From Atherix ibis (lineage: Eukaryota > Arthropoda > Insecta > Diptera > Athericidae), in contig OY282605.1 of NCBI GenBank assembly GCA_958298945.1, positions 39,534,811 through 39,598,810 of the forward strand: DNA of 64,000 bases, given 5' to 3'. The notes beneath the pieces are model-generated. The model was not told the DNA's origin, did not search any database, and saw only the letters and a list, made by a program, of their open reading frames with translations. This document shows positions 20,121 through 32,859 of the stretch, in pieces; positions within the stretch are counted from its first letter, which is position 1, and each line of letters opens with the position of its first letter. The translations under genes were made by a program, and so were the position numbers.

Positions 20121-23040
20121 AGGAGGATTTTAAAAAAAAAGGATTTTATACAGATACTTGTGGATTTTATGAGCCTCATGTATGACCATTTTGCCTATTA
20201 ACATATCCACCAAGCGGTAAAGGAGACTAGACTTAAAAAAAATTTTCTTTTAAAACTAAACATTTAAAGCCGGTGTCTTTTTAAGTTAATTTGATCTGCC
20301 TGCTTTGTAATTAAGCGATTATAATTTTTAAATGGCATATTTTGAACTAAATAAATATTATGTTTGGTAGCATATTTATTTGATATTTAATCAATAACGC
20401 GGCTATACTTTCCAAATTACGGAATGGCTACCCCCCTCAGAAGTTTCTATAGCGTTATTAGTCCATTTACCATCGTTTTTTTCTGTTTTGTAATTTAACT
20501 TATACCCAAAAATGGTTCTTATTAATATTTATCTTATAATATTTGTTTATAGGATTTTCTTGCTGATTTTATAAAAAAAAATTATTTCGTATTTTAATAT
20601 TATTTTGAATTTGAAGGTTAAATTAAAATGAAAATTGTTTGGAGCTATACCAGAGAAAGTTTCATATTATTAAGGCGAACCATATAAAAAATTTTTAATT
20701 AGCAATCATAAATAGAAAAAGTAAATCATCTAAAAAATTTCTAGTCGCTTATAATTGAGTATTTTTTTTTTAACAAAAGTTTCTATAAAAAGAGTTCAAC
20801 TTTTAAGGTGAAAATTGCATAAAAAATTACTCATCAATAATAATTTTTGTGGAATTTATTAAAGTTTTCGTTTTTAAAATCAAACTAAAAAAAATACACA
20901 AAAACAAAACCAACGTAATTAATCAATATTTTAGCATAGAAAAGAAAAAATAAAAATAAAATAAATACTTTTATTTAAGAAAACTTTTAATAAAAAGCCA
21001 ATGCTAAATGTGAGATTAGTATTTATATTAATAATATGTAGAAAGCTAAATAATATTTCATCAAGTCGAAATGGAATTAGTGCTTTTAAATTATTATAAA
21101 AATATTAGTCAATTTCCAGTAATTATTTTTGTTGGCAATTTTTATCTTCAAGAAATTTCTTTTAATGTTAAAAAACATATTTTTTAACAGGTGCTAATTG
21201 AATTATCTTTAATACATAATTGATCATTATTCATAAAATGGTAAAGTATGAATTCATAGTGTACGGTTAAGTGATTTCTCTTACTCCAACTCAGTGTCCA
21301 TCCATAAAGATGTACATAAAGAAGAAATAATGATCAAAAAAAATTTAATAAGATGAAAAGGGGATAGGAATGCAATTTATTAAAAAATATGCAAAGGTCA
21401 TAGATGATGGCTGATTTTTTTGAAAGTGCCCGAAATGGAGAGACAGCGCAGAAATCTTCTTTCTTCTTCGATGATTTGCAATGGAAACCGTCTACTTTCA
21501 TTAGAAAGTCCGACGTTGGAATGAAAATATTTGGAATTTGAAAAATTGGATTTTTTTGTTGCAATACGTCAGATTCGACATGAAAAAAATTGTTTTAAGT
21601 ATTTTAGTTTGGTTTGAGGACTGAAAATATATGCAATCCTCATAATTTTTCAGCTTTCACATGAACATTCTGCACTCTCGAAAATTGATGGTTTTTATTT
21701 TCCTGGTCACATGTTGGTAAAAAATTTTTGACCGAATCTATTTGGCTTCTTTTTCTTTAAGTAGTAAGTGGGAACGATTCTTTTATGTTAATAGCCATGA
21801 CATCTACAAAACTAACCTAGTTTCAAAATAGACCATTAGCAGACGTATTGAATATAAAATGTTTGATGTTCGCTTTTTTGATTGTTTTTATGTATTTTTT
21901 ACCTCCGACATTAACTGAACACACTATTTTTGGTCTATTTGTGCAGACGTATACGGTTTAGAAAAGCCTTTTGGCGAATGCTACAAAGAATTACAAATTG
22001 ATTAATTCAAAATGAAATTGGAAAAGTTACAGAAATTATACAAAAATAGAAGACCTTGTCCGAATTTGGTTTCATGTTGAAAAGTTCAAGAATCACGTTA
22101 ACGATACAGAAGGGCACAAATAATGTTTACCGAATTTCTGAAGAGCCAAACTCTCGTTGTTGATAATGTTGATGAAGTTGATGTGAATGTCCGTCGTTGT
22201 TGAAACGGTAGATAAATAACAGAAAAAAAATATTTTTGCCATACAGAAGCTTTCATTATAAGCAGTTTGCCATATTCGAAAGTAGTAGAAAAGCCTCCTC
22301 AATTTATTGGGTGTTTTTTAATTAAATTTGCCAAAAGAAAAAAATTATTTTCATAGAATAATTAAACAAAAATTATGTTTTTATCTTTGGTAGTTATTTT
22401 ATTAATAAATATATTTTGTACAGAAAATAATACCATAGAAAATATGCTCCGGCAATGCTTGATATTTTCCAATTTATTTTCTTATGGATATTGTGAATTG
22501 TATTTGTACAATTGTAAATTCAAATAAATTCTATAAATTTAATTCAATTTTCATGTCAATAAAAAAAAAATTTTTAATTAAAATTTTTAATAGAATAAAT
22601 AGATTTTACGAATCTACAGAATTTATTGAAAAACTTTCTCTCCTTTTCGATGTTATTAATTTTCTGTTATTTTATTTTATTTTAAATAATATTGCAATTT
22701 TCTAATACAAAATAAATAAATAGAATTTAATAATTTTATTAATTTCTTTTTGTATATAATTTATATTTGAATTTGAGAAGTGGACTTTTAATATAAAATA
22801 TATATTATTTTTAATACAAAATTAAATTAGATTTTTTTTTGTTAAAAGAATCAACAAAAGTGCACATTGTTGACTGAACAGAAATTTTTTGTTAAATTCA
22901 TGGTCACTGTAGATAAGAACTGACATTTTTAAGGACCAACAAATTCTGATTTCTTTGTAGTAGCACTACCCATTTTTTCATAAATTTATCACTTAAATTT
23001 ATAAAAAATATATATAAAAAAAAACTTACTCAAAATTTCA
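20121..23040. other. AT-rich spacer, no supported gene
   Basis: Short frames at 21334-21564 (minus), 22093-22302 (minus) and 22484-22705 (plus) have no recognisable domain and follow base composition. From 21600 to 22300 the sequence is slightly GC-richer but stop-rich in all frames. Confidence 0.45.
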
Positions 23041-23044
23041 TAAA

Positions 23045-23690
23045 TAATTTGTATCAAAAATTTTTACCAAAAAATCCACCAAAAAAAAATTTTCACCAAC
23101 AATTTTTACTGAAAATATTTACCAATAATTTTTACCGACAGTTTTCACCAACAATTTTTACTGAAAATTTTTACCAACAATTTATACCGACAAAAAGTGA
23201 CAATTTTCACCCACAACTTTTACTGGAAATTTTCACCAACAGTTTTTGCTGAAAATTTTTACCTACAATTTTTATTAAAAATTTTCACCAACAAATTTTG
23301 CTGAAAATTTTCACTAACAATTTTTACTGAAAATTTTCAACAATAATTTTTACTGCAAATTTTCACTCATAATTTTTACTGAAAATTTTCACCAACAATT
23401 TTTACTAGAAATTTTTAACGTATTTTATAGAAAATATTCACCACCAATTTTTACTGAAAATTTTCACCAACAATTATTACTGAAAATTTTCACCGCCAAT
23501 AAGTGACAATTTTCAGAAACAATTTTTACTTAATATTTTCAAAAACAATTTTTACCGAAAATTTTCACCAACAATTTTTACTGAAAATTTTCACCAACAG
23601 TTTTTAATGAAAATTTTTACCAATAATTTTTACTGGAAATTTTCACCCACAATTTTACTGAAAATATTTTACAGTAAATTCTTACAGCAA
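23045..23690. repeat. 26-bp satellite, second block, about 25 units
   Basis: This has the same CCAACAATTTTTACTGAAAATTTTCA unit family as 17.9-20.1 kb, separated from it by 2.9 kb. Units are more diverged. The distal units change gradually into the 14-bp array that follows. Confidence 0.9.
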
Positions 23691-24345
23691 ATTTTTACAG
23701 GAAATTTTTACAGCAAATTTTTACAGCATATTTTTACAGCAAATTTTTTAGTCAATTTTTTACAGTAAATTTTTTACAGTAAAGTTTTTACAGTAAATTT
23801 TTTCCAGTAAATTTTTTACATTAAATTTTGTCAGTAAATTTTTTATAGTACATTTTTTATAGTAAATTTTTTACAGTAAATTTTTTACAAGAAATTTTTT
23901 ACAGCAAATTTTTTCAGTAAATTTTTTACAGTAAATTTTTTATAGTAACATTTTCACAGTAAATTTTTTACAGTAAAGTTTTTACAGTAAAGTTTTTCAG
24001 TAAATTTTTACAGTAAATTTTTAAAGTGAATTTTTTCAGTAAATTTTTTACACCAAATTTTTTATAGTAAATTTTTTACAGTAAATTTTTTACATTAATT
24101 TTTTTACATTAAATTTTATAGTAAATTTTTTACAGTAAATTTTTTACAATAAATTTTTTACAGTAAATTTTTAAAGTGAATTTTTTCAGTAAATTTTTTA
24201 TAGTAACATTTTCACAGTAAATTTTTTACAGTAAATTTTTTAAAAGTAAATTTTTTAAAAGTAAATTTTTTACAGTAAATTTTTTTACAGTAAATTTTTT
24301 ATAGTAAATTTTTTACAATAAATTTTTTATAGTAAATTTTTTAAT
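23670..24345. repeat. 14-bp tandem array, about 45 units
   Basis: The unit ACAGTAAATTTTTT and single-base variants repeat to 24345. The transition from the 26-bp array is visible at 23650-23710, where ACTGAAAATATTTTACAG passes into TTACAGCAAATTTTTACAGG. A truncated 26-bp unit plausibly seeded it. Confidence 0.9.
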
Positions 24346-26005
24346 TCAATTCACATTACGGAAAATCTTTCCATTCGTATAATTCTATTTAAAAAAAGCC
24401 ATAATTTAAAAAGAATTGTTTTCATATTTATTTACTTGGAAGTACTGTTATTGGATAAACAAAAAATCATACTTTCTCAATAATTTCCCTTTTCGAATCG
24501 TTACATCAATAATATTACAAATATCAAAAATATATATTTTAGAAGATCGCCGTAAGCTATTTTTATTTTGAAGTCAAAAATTTTCTTACCGCTAAAAGAT
24601 AAACACAGAAAAACCTTTTCGTAACCTTAGGAATAATATGAGTGACGGAAACGGAGCTTTTGATATTTTTCCAATTCGAAGTTTATTTTTTAAATCTATA
24701 ATAAATAAACTTACTTTTATTACTGACTATTTGTATATGTATTGTATTTTCAGTTAATATATTTGTTTTCAATAAATAACAAAAACATTTGGAAAATTTA
24801 TAAAATATTTATTAAAGTTTAAATTTCGTAAAATAACTTAATTAGTTATGGTGTGAAAATGTCAAAAATCAGGAAGAAATTACGAAAAGCAAAATAAATT
24901 GAAGTGAAAAATTCCCTTTTGAAAAAATTAATATTGGATAAGACATCTTAGAAAAAACAATAAAATTAACTCTGCATCCTTGGTTGTATGAAATGTTTAC
25001 CAGTTCTCGTATTTTGCTTAAATATTATTACCGCAGGATTTCTTAAAGTTTATCGTCTAAAAACAAACTTTTTTTTTTGGGCTCAGTTCATCTTCAAACA
25101 AACGATTTTATATTGCATCATCAGCAAGAATCTAAAGTGAAATTTTCTCTTCGATTTCGGAAGCTTTCCCAATACTTGTACATCAAATGGCAAACATTCA
25201 GCAATCAAAAACTATAAATAAAAATCAAACTCAAAAGTCGACTGTTGATGCAATTCGGCAATTTTTAATGAGATGAGCTGAAAAATCAACAAAACAGAAG
25301 CTCCAATCGATAAGGTATTATTTGAACAGTAGTATTCAATAAATATTAACTTTTGACTATAAAAGTAGTAAATATTTACATAAAATTAGTTAACGTAAAC
25401 GTGAAGACTGCCTAGCTTACTAGCCTTGCTATTTATAGACGGGGAGTCTTCTTTCATTTTATGCGATTTGAATAAAAAAATTAAGCTTTTTTTCGCTTGG
25501 GGGGAATTTGTTTTTTTTTTTTTGTTTTTTTTCGTAAAACGAACGAAAGAGTTTTGTTTGGAAATAATTGAAAATTTCACGCAAACATACAAATTTACTT
25601 TACGATAATTTAGCTTTAAAAATGAAGGTCTTAATAGTACCGATGAAAGAGCTCCATTCCATGGAAAAAATGCTAAATTTTCCTCCAAAAAAATAATTCC
25701 AGTAAAACCAAAAACCCCCACCACTTTCTCCCCATCTAAATTTATATTCTTACAAAGAAGATTTGTTTAATTTTATTTTTTTTCTATTATTTATTGTAAA
25801 TAAGAAAAATATGAATATAAAATAGCATTTATCAAATTTGTTTTTGGGGTAGGAATTTGCAATAAAATTGTGAATTTTTCATATAAAATAAGCTAAAAAG
25901 CTTAAACCTTTTTTGTGATTTTAAATATTTTCTATAATTTTTTTTTTTTTTGGATAAATGCCATTTTGTTCGATTCCGATACGTTCATTTCAATTTATTA
26001 TTGTG
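24346..26005. other. AT-rich spacer, no supported gene
   Basis: The 112-codon minus-strand frame at 25386-25724 and the overlapping plus-strand frame have Lys/Phe-rich composition tracking poly-A/T tracts, and no domain. I treat them as chance. Confidence 0.4.
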
Positions 26006-26012
26006 ACTTTAT

Positions 26013-26228
26013 TTATTTGTGCTCATATTTTTTATTTGTATTTTCTTTTTTGTAATGCTTAGAGTAGAAGTGAGAAGAATCCTCGTTGTTCGGTTTGACT
26101 TTAGGCGACGTTTTGGGGAAACAACAGGCAAGGAATCCCACATCCCGTTCATGCCATAAGCTTTCATGAGAAGAATTTTTGTTGAATAGTAGAGAGTCGA
26201 GTCTCGGCGACACCGGGGCTTTTGGCAT
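26013..26228 (-). other. Unrecognised small frame, possible exon
   Basis: The 71-codon minus-strand frame begins MPKAPVSPRLDSLLFNKN. The first 45 residues come from a locally GC-richer stretch with balanced codon use. The last 20 residues drift into AT-rich Lys-rich sequence, as if reading past an exon end, though no GTRAGT donor is visible at the change. No signal peptide and no known domain. Could be a conserved short exon or chance. Confidence 0.2.
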
Positions 26229-26274
26229 AGATTTATGGAATCAATTCAATGGGATGGTATTCTTAAAGAGTAAT

Positions 26275-26460
26275 GATCATGACAATACTCAGCATCCGCG
26301 ACTATGATGATAGTAGTGATTATGGTGATTGGGACGGTGATGATGATGATGATGATGATGATGATAGTAATTGTTATTATTACGAGGATTATTATTGCCA
26401 TGCTCTTGATGACAGTTCAAACGATAGTCGTCTAACAATAAGGAAAATAACTGAATAAGA
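26275..26460. repeat. GAT microsatellite patch
   Basis: About nine uninterrupted GAT units lie at 26338-26364 within a longer GAT/AAT-biased stretch. Asp-rich and His-rich frames across it are artefacts. Confidence 0.85.
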
Positions 26461-26770
26461 ATAATATGCAAAAATTCAAAGGAGTTATCTACTTTCTATA
26501 AGATCGAATAAGGAAATCTGGGCCACTTTTAGGAAAATAAATGGATTTCAATGCTAAAGGTTGATCGATTGAATCTGCCTTAAATCGCATTAAGAGACGA
26601 CGGTGATATTTATGGCACACCTTCACAAATCATGTATAACAGTTTCGAATAGGAAAATAAAATCGATACAACAAAAAAAAATATTTATTATTTTGATGAC
26701 ATTTGAAAAATTATAGGCAGACACATGGAATGGAATTTTTTTTCTTTGCAAGATTCTGTCAACGGTTTTA

Positions 26771-26995
26771 TTGTTGTTGGTTTTCTTGATTTATTGTGAA
26801 TGGTATAATACGAATCGATGCAATGGTGATGTGTGTGCCCGTCGCAACCTTTTCTCCAACTTAACATTTCATCTTAGATTGGAAAGTCATCACAAAGTCT
26901 TGTCACGACCTTTCAACAATTTGCGGTTCGTTTCCTCCTTCTTCTATCTGAGAAGAGGGTGTGTCGTTTTTGCTCTTCTGTGTACCTCCAGTTGA
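26771..26995 (+). other. Unrecognised small frame, possible secreted peptide
   Basis: The 74-codon plus-strand frame starts MLLVFLIYCEWYNTNRCNGD. A short hydrophobic N-terminus is followed by Cys residues and basic residues (CARRN), in a patch with higher GC than its surroundings. The C-terminus is again hydrophobic. No family is recognised. The TATA-less upstream region gives no promoter support. Chance is quite possible. Confidence 0.2.
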
Positions 26996-26999
26996 ATAT

Positions 27000-28020
27000 T
27001 GCACAAATCGATAAGTCTGCAAATATCGATTTCATCTATTGTTGAGGTTAATTTGCTACTAATGAAAACTGCCCAGATTCGAATGAAAATGCGACTTTGA
27101 AAGGTAAAGAGTTCAAGCCTTACCCTTTAATTAACACTGCTTCCTTTACTTTTGTACGAGCATTCAAGTGAATTCCGATTATTTGTGCCAAGCAATTAGG
27201 AAAGGACTTTTTTTTGACCATGTTCCTTTTCTATTCGAGAAAAGATTTTCTTTTTGTTTTTCTTGTACGAGTATATGAAAAAAATTCAAAAGATTGTCTT
27301 TAGAAACTTCTTCGTTTAGAAAAAAACTCTTTTACTGAAATTGTTAAAATTTTTTAAGTGTATGAAAAAATCCTTGTTTTATTTATAAACAAATACTATA
27401 AGAATTTCTAATAGACACAAATATTAAAAAAGATACAAAAGGGACATCTTTAACGTTAAAGCTCAATTTATAGAAAATATCAAATTTTTGGTTCGGAAAG
27501 TCAAGTTGAAAAAATTCCAGTTAAACTTTAAATTTTGATAAAGTACTTCTGTAATTAAGTTCCTTAAAACTTGTCATTATTCATGAAATGTAAATTCATT
27601 TAAATGGCTGCCACGTTTTAAGGTAATTTTTAACGACTTTTTTGCACATTTTGGTTTGTAATTTGTTTATTTCTAGAAGGTTTGGAAATGCTCTCAAGTA
27701 TAAGAATAATTAGAAGCCAATTCACATCGCCAAATCTCGAAATTACACGTACTGGGAACTTTTTGTTCAACAAAGCCAAAATTTGTTATGTTGTATTACT
27801 TGTGGTGCTGAATTGTTGATACCACATATAGTCTAGATAATATTATTTACGTTCACGCTGAATAAGTCAGTTATCGTACGGTTTTGACACTCAGAAATGA
27901 CGGCTGCGGTCTCAACTTCTTCATTTTCTAAAAAAGTCAACGATAACTTCAGACCAAAATGCACCTTAAACAGTCACTTCTCGTCGATACAATGGCTTTT
28001 CCGCAGTAACTTGTAGGTTT
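27000..28020. other. Spacer with a fragment of the 550-bp repeat
   Basis: Mostly AT-rich with no gene. At about 27930-28025, on the minus strand, ACCTACAAGTTACTGCGGAA then AAGCCATTGTATC corresponds to the AAGTAACTGTTGAGAAGCCA end of the 550-bp repeat, so a diverged fragment abuts the next satellite. Confidence 0.5.
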
Positions 28021-28029
28021 TTAGACGCC

Positions 28030-28795
28030 GTATTGATAATTTTTATTGGCATCATTTAATGAAAATTGGACTGACTGAAAATTTTGGCTAATTAAAACTT
28101 TTTGCTGACTGAAAATTTTGGACTGAAAATTTAGCTGACTTTTTATCTTGAAATTTTTACTGAACATTTTTATTAACTAAAAGTTTTGACTGACGGGAAA
28201 TTTTGACTGATTGAAAATTGTGGCTTACTGGTTGACAAACCAAAAATTATGATTGACAGATAATTTTGACAGCATTAACATTTCGCTTGACAAGAAATTT
28301 TGACTGACTTAAAATTTTGGCTGACTGAAAATTTTGGCTGGCTGACAATTTTTACTGACTGAAAATTTTGACTGACTGGCAATTTTGAATGATTGAACAT
28401 TTTGACTTACTGCAAATTTTGACTGACTGAAAAATATGGCTTACTGGAATTTGTGTTTAACTGCAAATTTTGAGTGACGGAAAATTTTGATTGAATGAAA
28501 ATTTTTACTGACTGCAAGTTTTGGCTGCCGAATTTTTGGCTTACTAGAAATTTTGACTGACTAAAATTGTGACTAATAAAAATTTTTATTAACTGAAAAT
28601 TTTGACAGACTGAAAATTTTGACAGAATGAAAATTTTGACTGATAAAAAATTTTGACTGACTGTAAGTTTTGACTGACTGTAAGTTTTGACTGACTGTAA
28701 GTTTTGGCTGCCGAAAATTTAGGCTGACTGAAAATTGTGAATGGCTAAAAATTTTGACTGCTAAAATTATAACTAATTAAAATTTTTAATAGTTG
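28030..28795. repeat. 17-bp tandem array
   Basis: The unit AAAATTTTGACTGACTG (17 bp) and variants with TGGCTGACTG recur through the block, about 40 units with indels. The shared piece ACTGAAAATTTT links it to the other satellites. Confidence 0.9.
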
Positions 28796-28799
28796 AAAA

Positions 28800-30345
28800 C
28801 ATTGAATTTTTTACTAAAAATTATTTTTACTGATAATTATTTTTATCCGTAAAAAATTATTTTTACTGAAAATAGTTTTTACTAGAAATTATTTTTACTG
28901 CGAATTGTCTTTACTGGAATTATTTTTGCTGACAATTATTTCTACTGAAAATTATTTTTACTGACAATTATTTTTACTGAAAATTATTTTTACTCAAAAT
29001 TGTTTTTGCTGAGAATTATTTTTGCTGAAAATTGCTTTTACTGAAAATTATTTTTATCGAAAATAATTTTTACTGCAAATTTTTTTAACTGAAAATTGTT
29101 TTTACAGAAAATTGTTTTTACAGATAATTGTTTTTACTGGACATTATTTTTACTGAAAACTATTTTTACTGAACATTATTTTTACTGAAAATTACTTTTA
29201 CTGGAAATTATTTTTGCTGAAAATAATTTTTACTGAAAATAAGTTTTACTGAAAATTATTTTTACTGAAAATCATTTTTGCCAAAAATTAGTTTTACTGA
29301 AAATTATTTTTACTGACAATTATTTTTACTGAAAATTATTTTTACTCAAAATTGTTTTTGCTGAGAATTATTTTTGCTTAAATTGTTTTTACTGAAAATA
29401 ATTTTTACTGGAAATTATTTTTACTGAAAATAATTTTCACTGGAAATTATTTTTACTGAAAATTATTTTGACTGAAAATCATTTTTGCCACAAATTGTTT
29501 TTACTAAAAATTGTTTTAACTGAAAATCATTTATACTGAAAATTATTATTACTCAAAATTGTTTTGGCTGAGAATTATTTTTGCTGAAAATTGTTTTTAC
29601 TGAAAATTATTTCTACTGGAAATTATTTTTACCGAAAATTATTTTAACTGAAAATAATTTGTACTGAAAATTATTTTAACTGAAAATTATTTTTACTGAA
29701 AATAATTTTTACTGGACATTATTTTTACTGAAAATTATTTTTACTGGACATTATTTTTACTGAAAGCAATTTTTACTGAAAATTATTTCTACTGGAAATT
29801 ATTTTTACCGAAAATTGTTTTTACTGAAAATAATTTGTACTGAAAATTATTTTAACTGAAAATTATTTTTACTGAAAATAATTTTTACTGAACATTATTT
29901 TTACTGAAAACTATTTTTACTGAACATTATTTTTACTGAAAATTTTACTGGAAATTATTTTTGCTGAAAATAATTTTTACTGAAAATTATTTTTACTGAA
30001 AATTATTTTAACTAAAAATTATTTTTACTGAAAATAATTTTTACTGGAAATTGTTTTTACTGAAAATTATTTGAACTGACAATTATTTTAGCTGAAAATT
30101 ATTTTTACTGAAAATAACTTTTACTGGAAATTATTTTTACTGAAAATTATTTTTACTGAAAATGATTTTTGCCAAAAATTATTTTTACTAAAAATTATTT
30201 GTACTGTGAATTATTTTTACTAAAAATTATTTTTACTGAAAATAATTTTTACTCAAAATTGTTTTTACTGGTAATTATTTTTACTGTAACTAATTTTGAC
30301 TGAAGATTCATTTTACCGAAAATTTTGACTGAAAATATTTGCTAA
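28800..30345. repeat. 16-bp tandem array, about 95 units
   Basis: The unit ATTATTTTTACTGAAA (16 bp) repeats with variants GGAAATT, GACAATT and AAATAATT. It begins directly where the 17-bp array ends, via units missing the GACTG duplication, so the two are stages of one array. No coding potential. Confidence 0.95.
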
Positions 30346-30552
30346 AAATTAGAAATATTTAGGAAATCAATTCAACAGTCTTTAAATTTTGTCTGTAATA
30401 GTAAGTAAATTACGATTTTCAACTAAAATTGTATAGTGTATATTTTTATTGGTTATGGATAATATCACAGTAAGAATGTGTAAATCATCAAGATTAGAAA
30501 AAGTTCGAAGAAAATTTCTTTCCATTAGAGAAATATAAACACGAATAAGACT

Positions 30553-30735
30553 TCATTGTATCTTTTGTCTTATAATATGCGAAGATGATGTTGCGAAAAA
30601 AATTCCGAATTCAAAAAGTACACGTAGAAAGTGGCATCCCGCCTGGCTGTAACTATTATCGATGAACGTTGATTTTATGGGCGAGTCGGAATTAATTTGA
30701 AATTCAGTTCGAAATTGATCAAATCCTACACACAA
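30553..30735 (-). other. Unrecognised small frame
   Basis: The 60-codon frame begins MCVGFDQFRTEFQINSD. It is in mixed-GC sequence and shows no domain. It is listed only because it adjoins the next island. Confidence 0.12.
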
Positions 30736-30915
30736 GGTTTACCTGACGAACAGCCGACGGTGATAGTTTTCATTAAATTTCGATTTCAAATCCATCCATC
30801 GACCTATTATAAATAAGTACATGTCAATATGAAAGTGCAGATGAAACTACAAAAGGTGCGCATCTTCGGCTTTTGCATCACGAGTTCCATTATATGGAAA
30901 GGAGGAATGGAATTT

Positions 30916-31155
30916 CTATGAACGGACCGCACCTCGCAATGTTGCGTTTGATGGGCAGGAACGTTTTCGATTTCGAAACTGATTAATTCTGTTACGTGAT
31001 TGATACCATTTTGATTCGACGATAGTTAAGGTGGTACAGTTGTTGTCCGGAGTCAACAAGATTGCTCCGACCAAGGCTAAAAGTTGATGAAAGGTTCCCC
31101 CAAAGATCCACAGTCTGGCTAATCTGGTAACTATGTACTGACGTTTACATTGCAT
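30916..31155 (-). other. Unrecognised 79-codon frame with hydrophobic N-terminus
   Basis: The minus-strand frame MQCKRQYIVTRLARLWIFGG continues as a hydrophobic stretch (residues about 12-36) ending LLTPDNN, then a basic, Cys-containing tail (CTTLTIVESK ... RNRKRSCPSN). The layout, basic start, hydrophobic core, polar mature part with two Cys, is that expected of a secreted peptide precursor or a signal anchor. The DNA is the most GC-balanced in its neighbourhood. No family match is known to me and no splice sites or polyadenylation signal were established. A random frame in an old repeat is the alternative. Confidence 0.25.
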
Positions 31156-31159
31156 TATG

Positions 31160-31765
31160 ATCTTAAAGAAGAATTCATAGAGACTCTTATCTACTATAGG
31201 CGCATCTTAAGTAAATCTTTTATGTAAACACTCGGTTTAACTATACCTTAATTAAATTTCTTGCAAAGATAATTAGTAGAACAGCAAATATTTATATTTC
31301 GATAAAATAACTGATACGCATTCAATGTTATCAATAGCTGCGTTGGAGAAAAATTTACTCAAAGTTGAGCTAAAAATAATTTAAATTAATTTTTTTATAG
31401 AGAATTTTCCATTTATTATTTTAATTTCTGGCATAATTACTCTGTATTCGTTTTCCAAAAATTGGAAATTATACAAAAATCTTAACCAAAACATACTTAA
31501 TCGATTCATTTTTATTTGTATTAGAAGCATTTTTTTTGACAATAAATCTAGGAGCTGTGGTAAAAAAAGTTATAATCTGGCAACATGGCCGGCTTACCCT
31601 CTACACAGATTGTACAGTATTATTAATTTTATAATTCTAAAAGTAGATCCCAAATGGTTTGACTATTATTAAATACACAGTATATAATTAGTAACATTTA
31701 TTTTACTTTAAAATTGGCATTTAACAATATTGATTGCAAAAAATTATAAAAACTTTGTTCAAAAT
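31160..31765. other. AT-rich spacer
   Basis: Nothing recognised on either strand before the mariner TIR. Confidence 0.5.
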
Positions 31766-31767
31766 AC

Positions 31768-32858
31768 GAGGGTCGTTCAATACGTCCTTAGAAAAAGATG
31801 GAAAAAATCGCCAAGCTATTTCTTCAGATTGGGGAAAAGAAAATAGTCACTCGGTGCCAAATCTGGCAGCTGCAACAATTCCATTCTAAATTCCACAATT
31901 TTGGCCATGGAAACAGCGCAGGTGTGCACACGCGCATTGTCCTGATGCAAGAGGATTTTTTTCTTTTCAGATGGGGACGTTTCTCTTTGATTTCCTCGCT
32001 CAACCGTTGCAATAACGACGCGTAATACGATCCTATTATTGTTTTTCCTTCTTCCAAGTAGTCGATAAAAATGATGCCCTGCGAATCCCAAAAGACCGTG
32101 GCCATCACCTTGCCAGCCGATGGCACAGTTTTTGCCTTCTTCGGAGCCCGTTCACCCTTGAAAATCCACTGTGATGACTGTCTCTTCGTTTCTGGAGTGT
32201 AGTAGTGTATCCAGGTTTCGTCCACAGTGACATATCGACGAAGGAATTCGGCAGGATTACGATGAAAGAGTGCCAACATAGCCTCAGAGTCCACTACACG
32301 ATTGCGCTTATTCTCCTCTGAGAGCAAACGCGGCATCCATCTTGCCGAAATGTTTTTCACAGACAATTTTTCATGCAAAATTGAAGCGACTGTACCTTGT
32401 GATATGCCCGTGGCCTCAACTTATTCGCGTACTTTAATTCGCCGATCGTTCAAAATCAGATTGTGGATTTTGTCGATGATTTCAGGAGTAGACACCTCAA
32501 CTGGGCGTCCTGAACGATGTTCATCTTTTGTGGATGAACGGCCACGTTTAAATTAATTCACCCAATTATAAACCGTCGCAAACACAGGTGCAGATGTGTC
32601 ATGAACTGCATCCAACTCGGCTTTGATTTCTTTCAGACTTAAGCCTTTCAAATGGAGTTGTTTGATGACAGCCCTAAACTCGCTTTTTTCCATTGTTATG
32701 CACAAATAAATGTCGTATACTTTAATCGACGATAGAAATTGACCTACGCTATGGATCGAGCTGATATTTTGATAACTGTGCTGTCGATAATGTTAGTCGT
32801 GACCGACACTACGAGCGCAATTTCTGGGATTTTCTAAGGACTTATTGAACGACCCTCG
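31768..32858 (-). mobile_element. Fam3 mariner with both TIRs, C-terminus deleted
   Basis: TA dinucleotides at 31766-31767 and 32859-32860 flank inverted ends CGAGGGTCGTTCAATA(C/A)GTC, about 28 bp each. The transposase runs on the minus strand from an ATG at 32693 (MEKSEFRAVIKQ). In-frame stops lie in both HTH halves (after VYNWVN and after RIKVRE). The longest open part (32378-31824) includes VTVDETWIHYYTPETKRQSS with the first Asp, then SAGKVMATVFWDSQGIIFID. After a frameshift near 31955, HQDNARVHT carries the second Asp and PDLAPSDYFLFPNLKK the third. Coding stops right there: the last 45-50 residues typical of the family (KRFxSNEEV onward) are missing. The element is 1091 bp, with all three catalytic Asp codons kept but the gene dead. 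Confidence 0.93.
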
Positions 32859-32859
32859 T

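Noticed and set aside
25386..25724. 112-codon minus-strand gene
   Set aside because: Composition follows poly-A/T tracts, with an equally open overlapping frame on the other strand and no domain.
26273..26471. Asp-rich and His-rich opposite-strand frames
   Set aside because: They come from the GAT microsatellite.
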